A stretch of DNA of 48,148 nucleotides from positions 1 through 48,148 of the forward strand of contig DOTD01000047.1 of the NCBI GenBank assembly GCA_003513005.1. The letters are read 5' to 3'. The position numbers and the translations under genes were made by a program. Positions 33,860-43,451 of this stretch are shown one piece after another (the first letter of the stretch is position 1; every line of letters starts with the position of its first letter). The stretch is from Desulfotomaculum sp. GTDB taxonomy: Bacteria; Bacillota; Desulfotomaculia; Desulfotomaculales; Nap2-2B. Under the pieces are notes generated by a model. That model searched no databases, had not been told where the DNA came from, and saw only the letters and a program-made list of their open reading frames with translations.

Positions 33860-33913
33860 CGTCAGAGACCTCCTCTTTTACGTATTTAAATAAATCTCCG
33901 GGTGTTATACAAC

Positions 33914-33937
33914 AAGCCGGGGAGCGACACCCGGCTT
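33914..33937 (+). terminator. GC-rich hairpin with T-rich tail
   Basis: AAGCCGGG (33914-33921) pairs with CCCGGCTT (33930-33937), followed on the plus strand by TCTTTATTTCTTTT. No plus-strand gene precedes it. It may instead end transcription of the tRNA or upstream genes on the minus strand, where the tail is weaker. Confidence 0.5.
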
Positions 33938-34029
33938 TCTTTATTTCTTTTAAATTGTTTTAAAATTTTACTGGTATAAAATTTGTCAAAAAAGTTGATA
34001 TAAAATGATCCCTAAAACCATGGCATTAC

Positions 34030-34104
34030 TGGTGGGCGGGATTGGAATTGAACCAACCACCTCTTGCGTGTCAAGCAAGCGTTCTCCCACTGAACTACCC
34101 GCCC
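34030..34104 (-). tRNA. tRNA-Val (anticodon GAC), CCA encoded
   Basis: The minus strand folds as a full cloverleaf. Acceptor GGGCGGG/CCCGCCC; D arm GTTC-AGTGGGA-GAAC; anticodon arm CTTGC-TTGACAC-GCAAG with GAC in the loop; T arm GTTGG-TTCAATT-CCAAT; discriminator A and encoded CCA. It lies just downstream of the D,D-carboxypeptidase gene. A partial copy of its 3' half lies at 33340-33380. Confidence 0.96.
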
Positions 34105-34155
34105 ACGTCACGTACATCACTTATTATTACGAAAATCGGCGGGAATGTCAATAGG

Positions 34156-35277
34156 TTAACTCTGGCTGCCGAATATCTTTTCGTATAACCGGGCGCCGAG
34201 GCCTTTGCGCGGAATCTGTTTTTCGGCTACAAGGTCGATGCTGGCAAGTTTTCTATCTCCAAGATAGAATGACTCTTTGCCCAGCTTTTGCCTGTAAGAT
34301 ACAGGCGCTGAGATGTCTGGAACGAGGTCCAGCTTTCTTTTTAACATGGGAAGGTCGCTGCGCAGCAGATCAATTGTGTGATTTTTCTCTCCTACAAGCG
34401 CAACGCTGGATTCCTTTCCTCCCCGGACCGGCAGGTATGCGGATGTCTTATCTGTACTGCACAGTTCCAACGAGACAATCTGGTTAAACCCGTAGTCCAG
34501 AACAGCCATGGTATCCTGGTAGCGGTCGTAGCAGTCCAGGACAACGGTGATCAAGCTGCGGCCGTCCCTGTTGGCCAGGACAATCAGGCAGTTGCCGGCG
34601 GCGGAAGTCGAGCCTGTTTTGACTCCTTCAATGCCGGGATAGCTTCCTCCAAGCAGCCGATTGGTGCTGTTTATTTTTTCACTTTTCTTTGGTTCAATCC
34701 ACTCAACATTTGCCTCTTTGCTGCGGACGTATTTTCTGAATGCCGGATTGTTAAGGGCATACCTGGTAATCAGGGCGAGGTCGCAGGCGGTTGAGTAGTG
34801 GTTGGGGTGTGTATAACCGTTTGTGTTGGTAAAGTGCGTATTGACAGCCCCAATAAGCCTTGCTTTTTCGTTCATCATTTCCAGAAATATTTTTTCCGAG
34901 CCCGCCACATGCTCCGCAATAGCCACAGTGCTGTTATTGGCTGAATAGACTAAAGCCGCCTTCAGTAAGTTATCCAGGGTGATTTTATCGCCGGTACGCA
35001 GGCTGATTGTCTGCCCTTCGTAAACAGAAGCGGCGTTTTTGGATACAGTAACTACATCACCCGGACTGCTGTTTTCCAGGGCGATTATTGCGGTCATAAT
35101 TTTAGTCAGGCTGGCCGGCGGCCGCTGCTTTAATGGATTCTTTTCGAAATATAACCGGCCGGTTTTTTCATCCATCATTACGGCGGCGTCGGCGCTTATT
35201 GAAGGAGGTTTGGCATAAGAAGCATGAGGGACTGCAAAGGATAGAAGCAGAACAATAAAAAAGGCCCTTAGAAGCAT
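34156..35277 (-). CDS. D-alanyl-D-alanine carboxypeptidase (S11 family, DacF-like)
   Basis: This penicillin-binding carboxypeptidase trims the terminal D-Ala of peptidoglycan stem peptides outside the cell. A signal peptide (about 1-22) precedes the catalytic domain with the three active-site motifs SLTK (about 57), SAN (about 113) and KTGS (about 221). A C-terminal beta domain (PBP5_C) follows. Length 373 aa is normal. The ATG follows AAGGGG at about ten bases. It is the last gene of the ctpA-SECC-dedA-dac minus-strand block. Close relatives in sporulators act in the spore or vegetative wall. Confidence 0.94.
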   Translation of the reverse strand: MLLRAFFIVLLLSFAVPHASYAKPPSISADAAVMMDEKTGRLYFEKNPLKQRPPASLTKIMTAIIALENSSPGDVVTVSKNAASVYEGQTISLRTGDKITLDNLLKAALVYSANNSTVAIAEHVAGSEKIFLEMMNEKARLIGAVNTHFTNTNGYTHPNHYSTACDLALITRYALNNPAFRKYVRSKEANVEWIEPKKSEKINSTNRLLGGSYPGIEGVKTGSTSAAGNCLIVLANRDGRSLITVVLDCYDRYQDTMAVLDYGFNQIVSLELCSTDKTSAYLPVRGGKESSVALVGEKNHTIDLLRSDLPMLKRKLDLVPDISAPVSYRQKLGKESFYLGDRKLASIDLVAEKQIPRKGLGARLYEKIFGSQS

Positions 35278-35418
35278 AAAAATTCATCCCCTTCTAAGTT
35301 ATTGTCGACTTTGGCCGGCGGTTTTATGAAAGGAATGATTTGTGAAAAACAATAAAATAAGGATAAAAGAGGAGAAAGACGGGGCAAAACGCAGGAATGT
35401 TGATAGGACGCAGGAAAA

Positions 35419-36039
35419 TCAGTTTCTTTTCTTTCTGAGACAGTAAAAAATAACCAGAATGACGATTGCAGCAATAACGACTACGTCCAGCCGGTGGAAC
35501 CAGTACTTCAAGTCTTCCCAGTTCTGGCCCATTTTCAGACCAAGGTAAGTCAGAAAAAAACACCATGGCAAAGAGCCGATGAAGGAATAAAAAACAAAGC
35601 GCCAAAAATTCATCCCGGAAATACCGGCTGGAAGGGATATAAAAGTGCGGACTACCGGCATCAGGCGGGTGAAAAAAACCGTAACTTCCCCATAGCGCAA
35701 AAACCAGCTTTCGGCCTGGTCAAAATGTTTTTGTGAGATTCCGATATATCGCCCGTATTTCAAAAGAAACGGGCGCCCGCCCCAGAGCCCTAAAAAGTAA
35801 GATAGAATGGAACCTGCAATTCCCCCCAGCGTGCCTGCCAGCGCTGCCTGGACGAATTGCAGCTTTCCTGTTGAAACGAGATAACCGCCGAAGGGAAGAA
35901 TTAATTCACTGGGTAAGGGGATATTTGCGCTTTCAATGGCCATCCCGATAAAAAGCCCCCAATACCCGAGTGACGAGATATATTCCACAGTGCTTTCGGC
36001 AATTGCTGCCAGCAGGCCGGCAAAAGACATATCGGACAA
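35419..36039 (-). CDS. DedA-family membrane protein
   Basis: The DedA/VTT family protein has the motifs IPLPSELILPFGGYLV and SYFLGLWGGRPFLLKYGRYIG, then FFTRLMPVVRTFISLPAGISGM and five or six hydrophobic segments. Members flip or scramble lipids such as undecaprenyl phosphate or phosphatidylethanolamine. I chose TTG 36039, seven bases after GGAGG, giving 206 aa; starting further upstream would add non-family residues. It follows the SEC-C gene by 22 bases. Confidence 0.9.
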   Translation of the reverse strand: MSDMSFAGLLAAIAESTVEYISSLGYWGLFIGMAIESANIPLPSELILPFGGYLVSTGKLQFVQAALAGTLGGIAGSILSYFLGLWGGRPFLLKYGRYIGISQKHFDQAESWFLRYGEVTVFFTRLMPVVRTFISLPAGISGMNFWRFVFYSFIGSLPWCFFLTYLGLKMGQNWEDLKYWFHRLDVVVIAAIVILVIFYCLRKKRN

Positions 36040-36061
36040 ATATTTACCTCCGGTATGGAAT

Positions 36062-37582
36062 TTAGATCCTGTTGTTTTTCCAGATCCTGGCCAGCAAGGA
36101 ATAATCGACATTTATATCTGGAACGGCTGGTTTATGAGTGGAGTAACGGTGGTCATAATCCAGCAGTTCAAGGGTGAGGCACAGTCTGCGAAAGTTACTT
36201 GAGATTGTTGAAGGCGCGATTCCATACTTTTCAGCCAGTTCCTGTTGGTTAACCTTACGGTCGAGTTCGAGCCTGGCTATGGTATAGATTATCGTGGCTA
36301 CCCAAACGTTGGATTTGCGGATAGCGGGATGTTCTGTCCAGCAGAAATCGTGCCAGAGGCGCAGGGCGGAATTGAGCTGGTTCCGGCTGCAGCCCCGCGT
36401 CGATAAATCTTCCAGGACTTGAAGGGCAACTTGCGCGTAACTGGGGTACGGCCATTGGCAATCAGTGTGATTTCGAGGCCAATCAACCGTGTCGGATTCA
36501 TTTTTAACCAGGTAAAGATTAGTGCCGTTATTGCTGGTTTTCCCCCTGGACAGGCCAAGTTTTTTCCATACTTTGCGGAAGTCGTAGTACGGTTCGCCGT
36601 TACACTCCCGTTCTATTTCTACCTGTTCAAGTTCATAGAGTATTTCCTTAAGAAACTTTCTTCCTTCGGAAGTGCGGCAGGCCTGCCTTGGAGTAAGGCC
36701 GTTCAACGCGGATATCGGGCAGTCGACCCAGCGATCATAATATTCATCAAGCAGGACATTTGTTATCTCACGGGCTATCTCGCTGGAAAGCGAATCTTCT
36801 TCAGATTCCTGTATGTCCTGGCCGCTTTTTCCATCAATAGATATAGGAACTGGGTAGTTCATGTTCATTTCGATTACCCAGGAGTTAAGCTGACAGGCAT
36901 TGTCTTTCAGGTATATGTTTATTCCTTCGGAGACGGGGATGCTTTTCTTAGAACAATATGATTCCAAATCATTTTTTATTTTTTCCAAAAGCAAGTCCTT
37001 GCAGAAAGCCGGCAGGGTCAGGCCGCTGGTTGAAAATTCATATTCGTCTCCTACTTTAAGCACACGCATGAATAGAACCATTCCCTGATCCAGTTCCTGC
37101 GCGGCGTTGGGATCGCAAACAGTTATTTGAGCTCCGCCGATGAGTTCGCGCAGGGTTAAAACATCCTTGGAAGAAATGTTTTCTACCTCGTAAAGGGAAA
37201 TCCTGGATTGGGACCACTCCCGTAGGAGCTGTTGTTCCTGTTTGGTCAGGTCCGGGCTTCTTTGGAACATCTCAATGATCGTTTCGCCGGTCATCAGCAT
37301 GTAATCGAAGATTAGCCATTCAAAACAGCGCTCAAGAATAAATTCATCATATCGTTCGATCATTTCATTGCTGATCTTATCCAGATATATCTTTTGCGCC
37401 CGCGTGACCTCCCGGGCCAAGAACGGCTGGTCGGTAAAGGCGCCAAGTTTGCGCCGGAGCTGCTGGCCTGCTTTTTTTAAACCGAATTGCTCTATCGAAA
37501 CTACTTTTGTCAACCTGCCGCAGCATAGCGCAAAGGATTTGCCGCAGCCGCACGGGCAGGTATCCTTGTTTTTCTTTTTCAT
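36062..37582 (-). CDS. SEC-C motif protein with C-terminal helix-turn-helix
   Basis: The 506-aa protein opens with a SEC-C zinc-binding motif (CPCGCGKSFALCCG, residues 8-21), known from the SecA C-terminus and many uncharacterised proteins. The long middle part has no family I recognise; it contains acidic helical regions and a segment resembling plasmid- or phage-type uncharacterised proteins (ISALNGLTPRQACRTSEGRKFLKEIL). The C-terminal part carries a helix-turn-helix (NQQELAEKYGIAPSTISSNFRRL, about 465-487). ATG 37582 follows GGAGG by six bases. It could be a DNA- or RNA-binding regulator; function unknown. Confidence 0.8.
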   Translation of the reverse strand: MKKKNKDTCPCGCGKSFALCCGRLTKVVSIEQFGLKKAGQQLRRKLGAFTDQPFLAREVTRAQKIYLDKISNEMIERYDEFILERCFEWLIFDYMLMTGETIIEMFQRSPDLTKQEQQLLREWSQSRISLYEVENISSKDVLTLRELIGGAQITVCDPNAAQELDQGMVLFMRVLKVGDEYEFSTSGLTLPAFCKDLLLEKIKNDLESYCSKKSIPVSEGINIYLKDNACQLNSWVIEMNMNYPVPISIDGKSGQDIQESEEDSLSSEIAREITNVLLDEYYDRWVDCPISALNGLTPRQACRTSEGRKFLKEILYELEQVEIERECNGEPYYDFRKVWKKLGLSRGKTSNNGTNLYLVKNESDTVDWPRNHTDCQWPYPSYAQVALQVLEDLSTRGCSRNQLNSALRLWHDFCWTEHPAIRKSNVWVATIIYTIARLELDRKVNQQELAEKYGIAPSTISSNFRRLCLTLELLDYDHRYSTHKPAVPDINVDYSLLARIWKNNRI

Positions 37583-37628
37583 TCTGCACCTCCTGATGCA
37601 CTGCAAACGTTCAGCCAGCCTAAAGGAT

Positions 37629-39107
37629 TTAATCTTCTTCAAGTATTATTTCGGTCCCATTTTTAAAGACTTTAATATTAAGCGTCTTTAATATTTCTAT
37701 ATTAAGATATGTTCGTCCTTCTCTGATTAATATCGCTCCGTCTAAATTAACCTGAACATTGTTAATAAGAGTATTGCCACCATTTTTCAAGGGTAATACC
37801 ATATTGTTCTTCCCGTTCTTAACAAGCAGGCTTTCATTGCTCGCCTGGTATTCTACGGAGTAGCCAAAAGCTTCCAGCACGAGGCGCAAGGGAAGGTAGT
37901 CCCTTCCGCCGTCTGTCAGGGGCTCAAGATATACTCCAGTTATTTCCTTGTTTACCGACATGCTTTCTTCTTTTAAATCCAGGGTTACTTCCTGCTTGCC
38001 GGAAGAGTTTAACATTCTCAGGGCGGCCGCCAACTGGAGTTCCGGAGTAGAAACCAGCCTGTCCGGGATAAGGCCCTTTTTGTCTATTGAATATCCGTCG
38101 GGAGTATGATATTCAGCTACAGTAATTTTCAAGGCGCCGCCGTTTTGAAGGGGAATCACTTCCTGGATTACTCCCTTGCCGTATGTCCGAACTCCCGCCA
38201 GAGATGCTTTTTCATAGTCCCTGATGGCTCCTGCCAAAATTTCGGAGGCGCTGGCTGTATATTCATTAACCAGAATAACTACCGGCAGGTCCAATTTTTC
38301 GTTATCTCCGGAAGTATAATACTTATCCTTATGCCCGTCACGGTAAAAAGTTGTTACAACAAGGCTTTTATCCGGAAGAAAATTGTCCGCCAGGTCAACG
38401 GCCGCCTGCAGATAGCCGCCGGGATTGCTGCGCAGGTCCAGAACCAGGCCATTTACTTCTTTTTCTTTCAATTGACTTAATGCTGTATTAAATTCTTCCG
38501 CTGTGCGGCTGGAAAAGGTACGGACAGAAATATAACCTGTGTTGCCTGATAAAACTTCCCAATCACACGTCGGACCGCTTATTGAAGCTCTTTCTATATT
38601 CACGTTGAAATCGCTTTCACCGGAGCGCCTTATGCCCAAGTTGACAAAGGTTCCTTCCGGGCCGCGGATCTTGCCGACCGCATCCCAGAGGGGCTGTTTC
38701 GCAATATCCATCCCGTTTATAGTAATAATTAAATCATCTTTTTTCAGGCCGGCTTCCTGTGCGGGGGAATCCTCAATTACTTTTTTAATAATGGGATAGG
38801 GCGGACTGATTTCAAGTTCGACTCCTATACCTGTAAATTGATTCTCTAAAGAACTGGAGAATTCTTCGAGCGTATCCGGGCTCAGGTACTCTGTATACGG
38901 ATCATTTAATGAATCAATGATCCCTTCTATAGCGTTCTGGGTCAGGGAATTAATATCAGTGGGTGTTATATAATTCTCATCAATGTACTCCATGATTTCT
39001 TGAATAGTTGATATTCCCTGCTCAATGTCATCGGCGGCCGGCGCCGGCAGTACAGGGAAAAACATCAGAAAAATCAAAAGAATTAAAGCAACCGACTTTT
39101 TAAGCAA
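37629..39107 (-). CDS. C-terminal processing protease (CtpA, S41A) with copper-amine-oxidase-like domain
   Basis: The 492-aa protein has a signal peptide or anchor, a PDZ domain (about 85-170, GIGVELEI...IKKVIEDSPAQEAGLKKDDLI) and an S41 catalytic domain. The Ser is in NEYTASASEILAGAI and the Lys in GVRTYGKGVIQE. A C-terminal stretch (about 390-490) has the copper amine oxidase N-terminal-like fold (YLPLRLVLEAFGYSV...NNMVLPL), common in Clostridia surface proteins. I prefer TTG 39107, eight bases after GGAG, over GTG 39116, which lies inside the ribosome site. It probably processes envelope or spore proteins. Confidence 0.93.
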   Translation of the reverse strand: MLKKSVALILLIFLMFFPVLPAPAADDIEQGISTIQEIMEYIDENYITPTDINSLTQNAIEGIIDSLNDPYTEYLSPDTLEEFSSSLENQFTGIGVELEISPPYPIIKKVIEDSPAQEAGLKKDDLIITINGMDIAKQPLWDAVGKIRGPEGTFVNLGIRRSGESDFNVNIERASISGPTCDWEVLSGNTGYISVRTFSSRTAEEFNTALSQLKEKEVNGLVLDLRSNPGGYLQAAVDLADNFLPDKSLVVTTFYRDGHKDKYYTSGDNEKLDLPVVILVNEYTASASEILAGAIRDYEKASLAGVRTYGKGVIQEVIPLQNGGALKITVAEYHTPDGYSIDKKGLIPDRLVSTPELQLAAALRMLNSSGKQEVTLDLKEESMSVNKEITGVYLEPLTDGGRDYLPLRLVLEAFGYSVEYQASNESLLVKNGKNNMVLPLKNGGNTLINNVQVNLDGAILIREGRTYLNIEILKTLNIKVFKNGTEIILEED

Positions 39108-39267
39108 CTTAATCACTCCATTATTATTCGTAATTCGCCCTGAAAGTTTTTTTTCCTTCTATGCGGTGTATGATTTGTTTCGACACAGATGATAAAAAGG
39201 ATTTTTAAAGCCTTGCGGTGAAATACTTATTTATTAAATTTGAAAACCATAGGCTGGGTGCTGGATT

Positions 39268-41940
39268 TTGAATTCCGGATTATTTTTGATTATTGATGGG
39301 AACAGCCTGGCTCACAGAGCTTTCCATGCCCTGCCGCTGCTTACTACAAGCCAGGGGATTTTTACAAACGCGGTTTATGGATTTGCCAACATGCTTCTTC
39401 GAATTTTATCCGACCGTAAACCGCAGTTTGTCGCGGTATGTTTTGACAAGGGCAAGATTACCTTTAGACACAGCGATTACGGGGAATATAAATCTAAACG
39501 AAAGCCTACCGCCGAGGAGCTTCGTCCGCAGTTCCCGCTAATCAAGGAATTTTTACAGGCAATGTGCATCAGGATTTCTGAATATGACAACTATGAGGCT
39601 GATGATTTAATAGGTACGCTGGCGGTTCTCTCAGAAAGGGCTGGCATGAAAAACCTCATCCTGACTGGCGACCAGGATGCGCTTCAAATGGTTTCGCCGC
39701 TGACCAAGGTTTTGCTTACTAAAAAAGGGATTACGGAACTCGAAGAATATACTGAGGAAAAGGTCCGGGAGCGTTATGGAGTGTTGCCGGCCTTCTTTGC
39801 GGATCTTAAAGGTCTAACCGGCGACCAATCGGACAATATACCAGGCGTTCCGGGAATAGGGCCTAAAACGGCTTCCGTGCTTTTGCAAAAATACGGAACC
39901 CTTGAAAACATACTCGGCAATCTGGCTGAACTTCCCGAAAAGCAAAGGGGGAAAATTGAACCGTTTGCCTCACAGGCTGTTTTATCAAAACAGCTGGCTG
40001 TGCTGATTAAGGATGTCCCTTTACAGGAAGAAATCAGTGATTACACATGGCCGGGGGCCGATTACAAAAAGCTGATCGAATTCTGCGGCAAATACGAGTT
40101 TAAGAGTTTGATCCGCTCACTTACACAGACCGGCCAGAAACCTAAAAACAAGAAGCAGGCAAGGGATACGGGCAGTCTGTTCAAGGAAGCGGAGTACGCC
40201 AAAACAACAAGCGACGATTTATACCCGGTTGAAAAACCGGAAGATCTGGAAACGCTGGTTGAAGAAGTGCGGCGGGCCGGATGCGCCGCCCTGGCCGTAA
40301 ACGGCAGTTTTGACGGCGGGGCTGAGAGGGCGGTATTTGCATTCCCTTCTGCCGGGGAAACTCAAGACGGGCCGGAAATTAAGACGGCAGTTTTTTCCTT
40401 AACCGGGCAGGGCCTGAAGGCTTTAAAGGCGATTTGCACAGACAGGAGTATAGATTTAATCGCCCACGACGGCAAAAAGCTGATCCGCATTTTAAAGGCC
40501 AATGGAATAACCATTGGGAACCTGTCCTTTGACACAATGCTCGCCGCCTATATCTTAAATCCCGGACTCTCCGGCTACCGGCTCAGAGATCTTGCCCTGG
40601 AGCATCTGAAAGAAATTATCCCGGGCGATGAGGATAGCTCCATGCTTACAAGCGTACGGGCGACCTGCCGGTTGGCGGATATTCTGAAAGATAAACTGCA
40701 TCTGCAGGAAGCAGACGAACTTTTCTACAAAGTAGAAATGCCCCTTGTTTACGTTCTGGCGGACATGGAATCCGCAGGAGTGGCGGTGGATAGAGAACAA
40801 TTGGCCGACTTATCGGATGAACTGGCCCGAAAAATAGATGATCTTACCCGGGAGATTTACGCTCTTGCGGACTGCGAGTTTAATATAAATTCAACCAGGC
40901 AGCTTTCTCAAATTTTGTTTGAAAAACTTCAGCTTCCTGTGATCAGACGCACAAAAACAGGATTCTCCACTGATGCGGGCGTTCTGGAAGAACTTGCCGA
41001 TTCCCACCCGATTGTGAACAAGATACTTGATCACAGGATGCTGGCCAAGTTGAAGTCCACTTATGTGGACGGGATGGTTTCCTTGATTAATCCGGTGACA
41101 GGCAGGCTGCATACTACTTTTCACCAGGCTGTCACCGCTACAGGCCGTCTGAGCAGTTCGGACCCGAATTTGCAGAATATACCCGCCCGTGTGGAAGAAG
41201 GAAGAAAAATAAGGCAGGTATTTATACCCCGTCAGAAAGGGAACCTGATTCTTACCGCCGATTATTCCCAAATTGAACTGCGCCTGCTTGCCCATCTGAG
41301 CAGCGATGAAAATCTCAAGGAGGCCTTTTTACAGGGAGAGGATATCCACACCAAAACAGCGGCGGAAGTGTTCAGTATTTCGGTTGTGGAAGTTACCAAC
41401 CAGATGCGCAGCAGGGCTAAAGCCATCAACTTCGGAATTATCTATGGGATCAGCGATTACGGCCTGGCCAGGAACGCGAACATCTCGCGCCAGGAAGCCA
41501 AACAATATATTAAAAGTTATTTTGAACGCTATTCAGGCGTTCAGGAATACATTAAGAGCGCTGTTGAAGAAGCACGCAGCAAAGGGTACGCGTCTACGAT
41601 TATGAACCGGCGGCGTTACCTGCCCGACCTGTTCAGCCCGAACAAGACGGTACGTAATTTCGGTGAACGTACCGCCGTGAATACGCCAATCCAGGGAAGC
41701 GCGGCGGATTTGATCAAACTAGCGATGATCCGCATTCACCGGGAGCTAGAAAAACGGCAGCTTCAAACCAGGATGATTCTCCAGGTTCATGATGAACTTA
41801 TCTTTGATGTCCCGGTCGAGGAGATGAAGGAAGTCCGGGAGCTTGTCAAGGACTGCATGGAAAATAGCCTTGTTCTGGATGTTCCCCTGCTTGTTGATTT
41901 GAAAGCCGGGCCCAACTGGTATGAAGTGAGAGAAATATAG
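39268..41940 (+). CDS. polA: DNA polymerase I
   Basis: The 890-aa enzyme fills gaps in repair and removes RNA primers. It has the 5'-3' exonuclease domain (about 1-290; IIDGNSLAHRAFHAL, DQSDNIPGVPGIGPKTA), a middle domain (about 310-480) and the polymerase domain (about 510-890; TADYSQIELRLLAHLS, RAKAINFGIIYG, LQVHDELIFDVP). The middle domain lacks the DxE proofreading motif (it reads AALAVNGSFDG), as in Bacillus, so 3'-5' exonuclease activity should be absent. Start TTG 39268 has only a weak GGGTG site seven bases upstream. mutM follows after 18 bases. Confidence 0.98.
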   Translation: MNSGLFLIIDGNSLAHRAFHALPLLTTSQGIFTNAVYGFANMLLRILSDRKPQFVAVCFDKGKITFRHSDYGEYKSKRKPTAEELRPQFPLIKEFLQAMCIRISEYDNYEADDLIGTLAVLSERAGMKNLILTGDQDALQMVSPLTKVLLTKKGITELEEYTEEKVRERYGVLPAFFADLKGLTGDQSDNIPGVPGIGPKTASVLLQKYGTLENILGNLAELPEKQRGKIEPFASQAVLSKQLAVLIKDVPLQEEISDYTWPGADYKKLIEFCGKYEFKSLIRSLTQTGQKPKNKKQARDTGSLFKEAEYAKTTSDDLYPVEKPEDLETLVEEVRRAGCAALAVNGSFDGGAERAVFAFPSAGETQDGPEIKTAVFSLTGQGLKALKAICTDRSIDLIAHDGKKLIRILKANGITIGNLSFDTMLAAYILNPGLSGYRLRDLALEHLKEIIPGDEDSSMLTSVRATCRLADILKDKLHLQEADELFYKVEMPLVYVLADMESAGVAVDREQLADLSDELARKIDDLTREIYALADCEFNINSTRQLSQILFEKLQLPVIRRTKTGFSTDAGVLEELADSHPIVNKILDHRMLAKLKSTYVDGMVSLINPVTGRLHTTFHQAVTATGRLSSSDPNLQNIPARVEEGRKIRQVFIPRQKGNLILTADYSQIELRLLAHLSSDENLKEAFLQGEDIHTKTAAEVFSISVVEVTNQMRSRAKAINFGIIYGISDYGLARNANISRQEAKQYIKSYFERYSGVQEYIKSAVEEARSKGYASTIMNRRRYLPDLFSPNKTVRNFGERTAVNTPIQGSAADLIKLAMIRIHRELEKRQLQTRMILQVHDELIFDVPVEEMKEVRELVKDCMENSLVLDVPLLVDLKAGPNWYEVREI

Positions 41941-41958
41941 TTTTCTAAGGAGGGCGTT

Positions 41959-42786
41959 ATGCCTGAACTGCCAGAAGTAGAAACCATTAAACGAACCCTC
42001 GAGGCCAGAATTAAAGGGCTGTCGGTGGTTTCCGCAGAAATATTCCTTCCCAAGCTGATCAGGACGCCCGGTTTGGATGAATTCAAAGCACTTTTAACAG
42101 GGCAGAAATTTCAAGGGTTGGATCGAAGGGGTAAGTACCTTTTACTGCATCTTTCTCAAGGTTTGGTCATGGTGATACATTTGAGGATGACCGGGAGGCT
42201 GATTTATTTGCCCGTTTCTGCGGAGATAGCGCCGCATACCCATTTAATCATTAACCTGGACGACGGCTGCCAACTGCGCTATTCGGACATCCGGCGTTTT
42301 GGAAATATATCCCTGGTTCCGGCCGCGGGCCTGGACAAAATCCCTGGTTTATGCAGTCTGGGCAAGGAACCGTTTGATCGCGAATTTACACGCGGTTACC
42401 TGCTTAAACAACTGCACAGCCGCCGGGTCATCTTAAAAACTCTCCTTCTGGACCAGAGCTTTATTGCGGGGTTGGGTAATATATACGCCGATGAAGTATT
42501 GTTCCGGGCCAGGATCCACCCGCAGCAAAGATCAAATACTTTTTCGCAGCGTCAATCCACAAGGCTCTTTCACGCTATCCAGGATGTGCTCAGGGAGGGA
42601 ATTGAAAACCGAGGTACGACCCTGCGGGATTATGTTGACGGGGAAGGCGTAGCCGGCAATTACCAGAACCTGCTCAAAGTGCATAACCGTGAAAACCAGC
42701 CGTGCGCTGTATGCTCAACAAACATTATCAGATTGCGGATAAGCGGGCGAAGCACATACTTCTGCCCACACTGCCAGAGGATGTAG
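41959..42786 (+). CDS. mutM: Formamidopyrimidine-DNA glycosylase
   Basis: The enzyme removes 8-oxoguanine and formamidopyrimidine bases and cuts the abasic site. The N-terminus MPELPEVETIKRTL supplies the catalytic Pro2 and Glu3. The helix-two-turn-helix (DQSFIAGLGNIYADEVLF) and the zinc finger (CAVCSTNIIRLRISGRSTYFCPHCQ) are present. It is 275 aa, the usual size. The start follows AAGGAGG. It is in the polA operon. Confidence 0.98.
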   Translation: MPELPEVETIKRTLEARIKGLSVVSAEIFLPKLIRTPGLDEFKALLTGQKFQGLDRRGKYLLLHLSQGLVMVIHLRMTGRLIYLPVSAEIAPHTHLIINLDDGCQLRYSDIRRFGNISLVPAAGLDKIPGLCSLGKEPFDREFTRGYLLKQLHSRRVILKTLLLDQSFIAGLGNIYADEVLFRARIHPQQRSNTFSQRQSTRLFHAIQDVLREGIENRGTTLRDYVDGEGVAGNYQNLLKVHNRENQPCAVCSTNIIRLRISGRSTYFCPHCQRM

Positions 42787-42827
42787 GAGTTGACAGGCAG
42801 TTTTAAAAATCCCGGGGTGGTGTGCTT

Positions 42828-43382
42828 TTGTTAAGGCGGATCCTTTTTGCGCTGATTTTACTGCTGATAATCTTCAATCTGGATCACATCGGACGTTTCT
42901 TTTACCCGTTTTCCCATCACGATTTAATTATGCGGAATGCGAAGAAGTATAATCTCGATTCCTGCCTGATGGCTGCGGTAATCAAGACTGAAAGCAATTT
43001 TAACGCAAGCGCCCTTTCTGATCAGGGCGCCATAGGATTAATGCAGATAATGCCTGAAACGGGGAAATGGGCAGCTGACCAGATAGGTATACAAGGATAT
43101 TCCACCAACAAGCTTTACGATCCTGAGACCAATATCCTGATCGGTACGTGGTATTTGTCCAGTTTAAACGGAGAGTTTGGCGGCAATATGGTTCTTGTCC
43201 TGGCGGCCTATAACGGCGGAAGCGGGAATGTAAGAAAATGGCTGCAAAGCGAGGAAATTTCCGGAACCGAGAAAGACATTGCTTTGGCGCCTTACCCGGA
43301 AACAAGGCATTTTATCCGAAAAGTGCTCAGGAACTATAAGATATACAGTCTTCTTTACGGCCACCAGGAAAATCCAATTTGA
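42828..43382 (+). CDS. Membrane-anchored lytic transglycosylase (SLT family)
   Basis: The 184-aa protein has an N-terminal membrane anchor (ILFALILLLIIFNL) followed by a Slt70-type lysozyme fold (about 45-165). The catalytic Glu is in IKTESNFNASALSDQGAIGLMQIMPETG, and AAYNGGSGNVRKWL is the second family motif. It cleaves peptidoglycan glycan strands. TTG 42828 is seven bases after GGGGTGG; the earlier GTG 42822 is too close to that site. In many Firmicutes coaE lies between mutM and this gene; here only 41 bases separate them. Confidence 0.93.
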   Translation: MLRRILFALILLLIIFNLDHIGRFFYPFSHHDLIMRNAKKYNLDSCLMAAVIKTESNFNASALSDQGAIGLMQIMPETGKWAADQIGIQGYSTNKLYDPETNILIGTWYLSSLNGEFGGNMVLVLAAYNGGSGNVRKWLQSEEISGTEKDIALAPYPETRHFIRKVLRNYKIYSLLYGHQENPI

Positions 43383-43451
43383 AACTTGAAAAAAGAGAAG
43401 CTGTGGATTTATTATTAATTCAGAAACTATTGATTATAAGGAGGAGTATAA

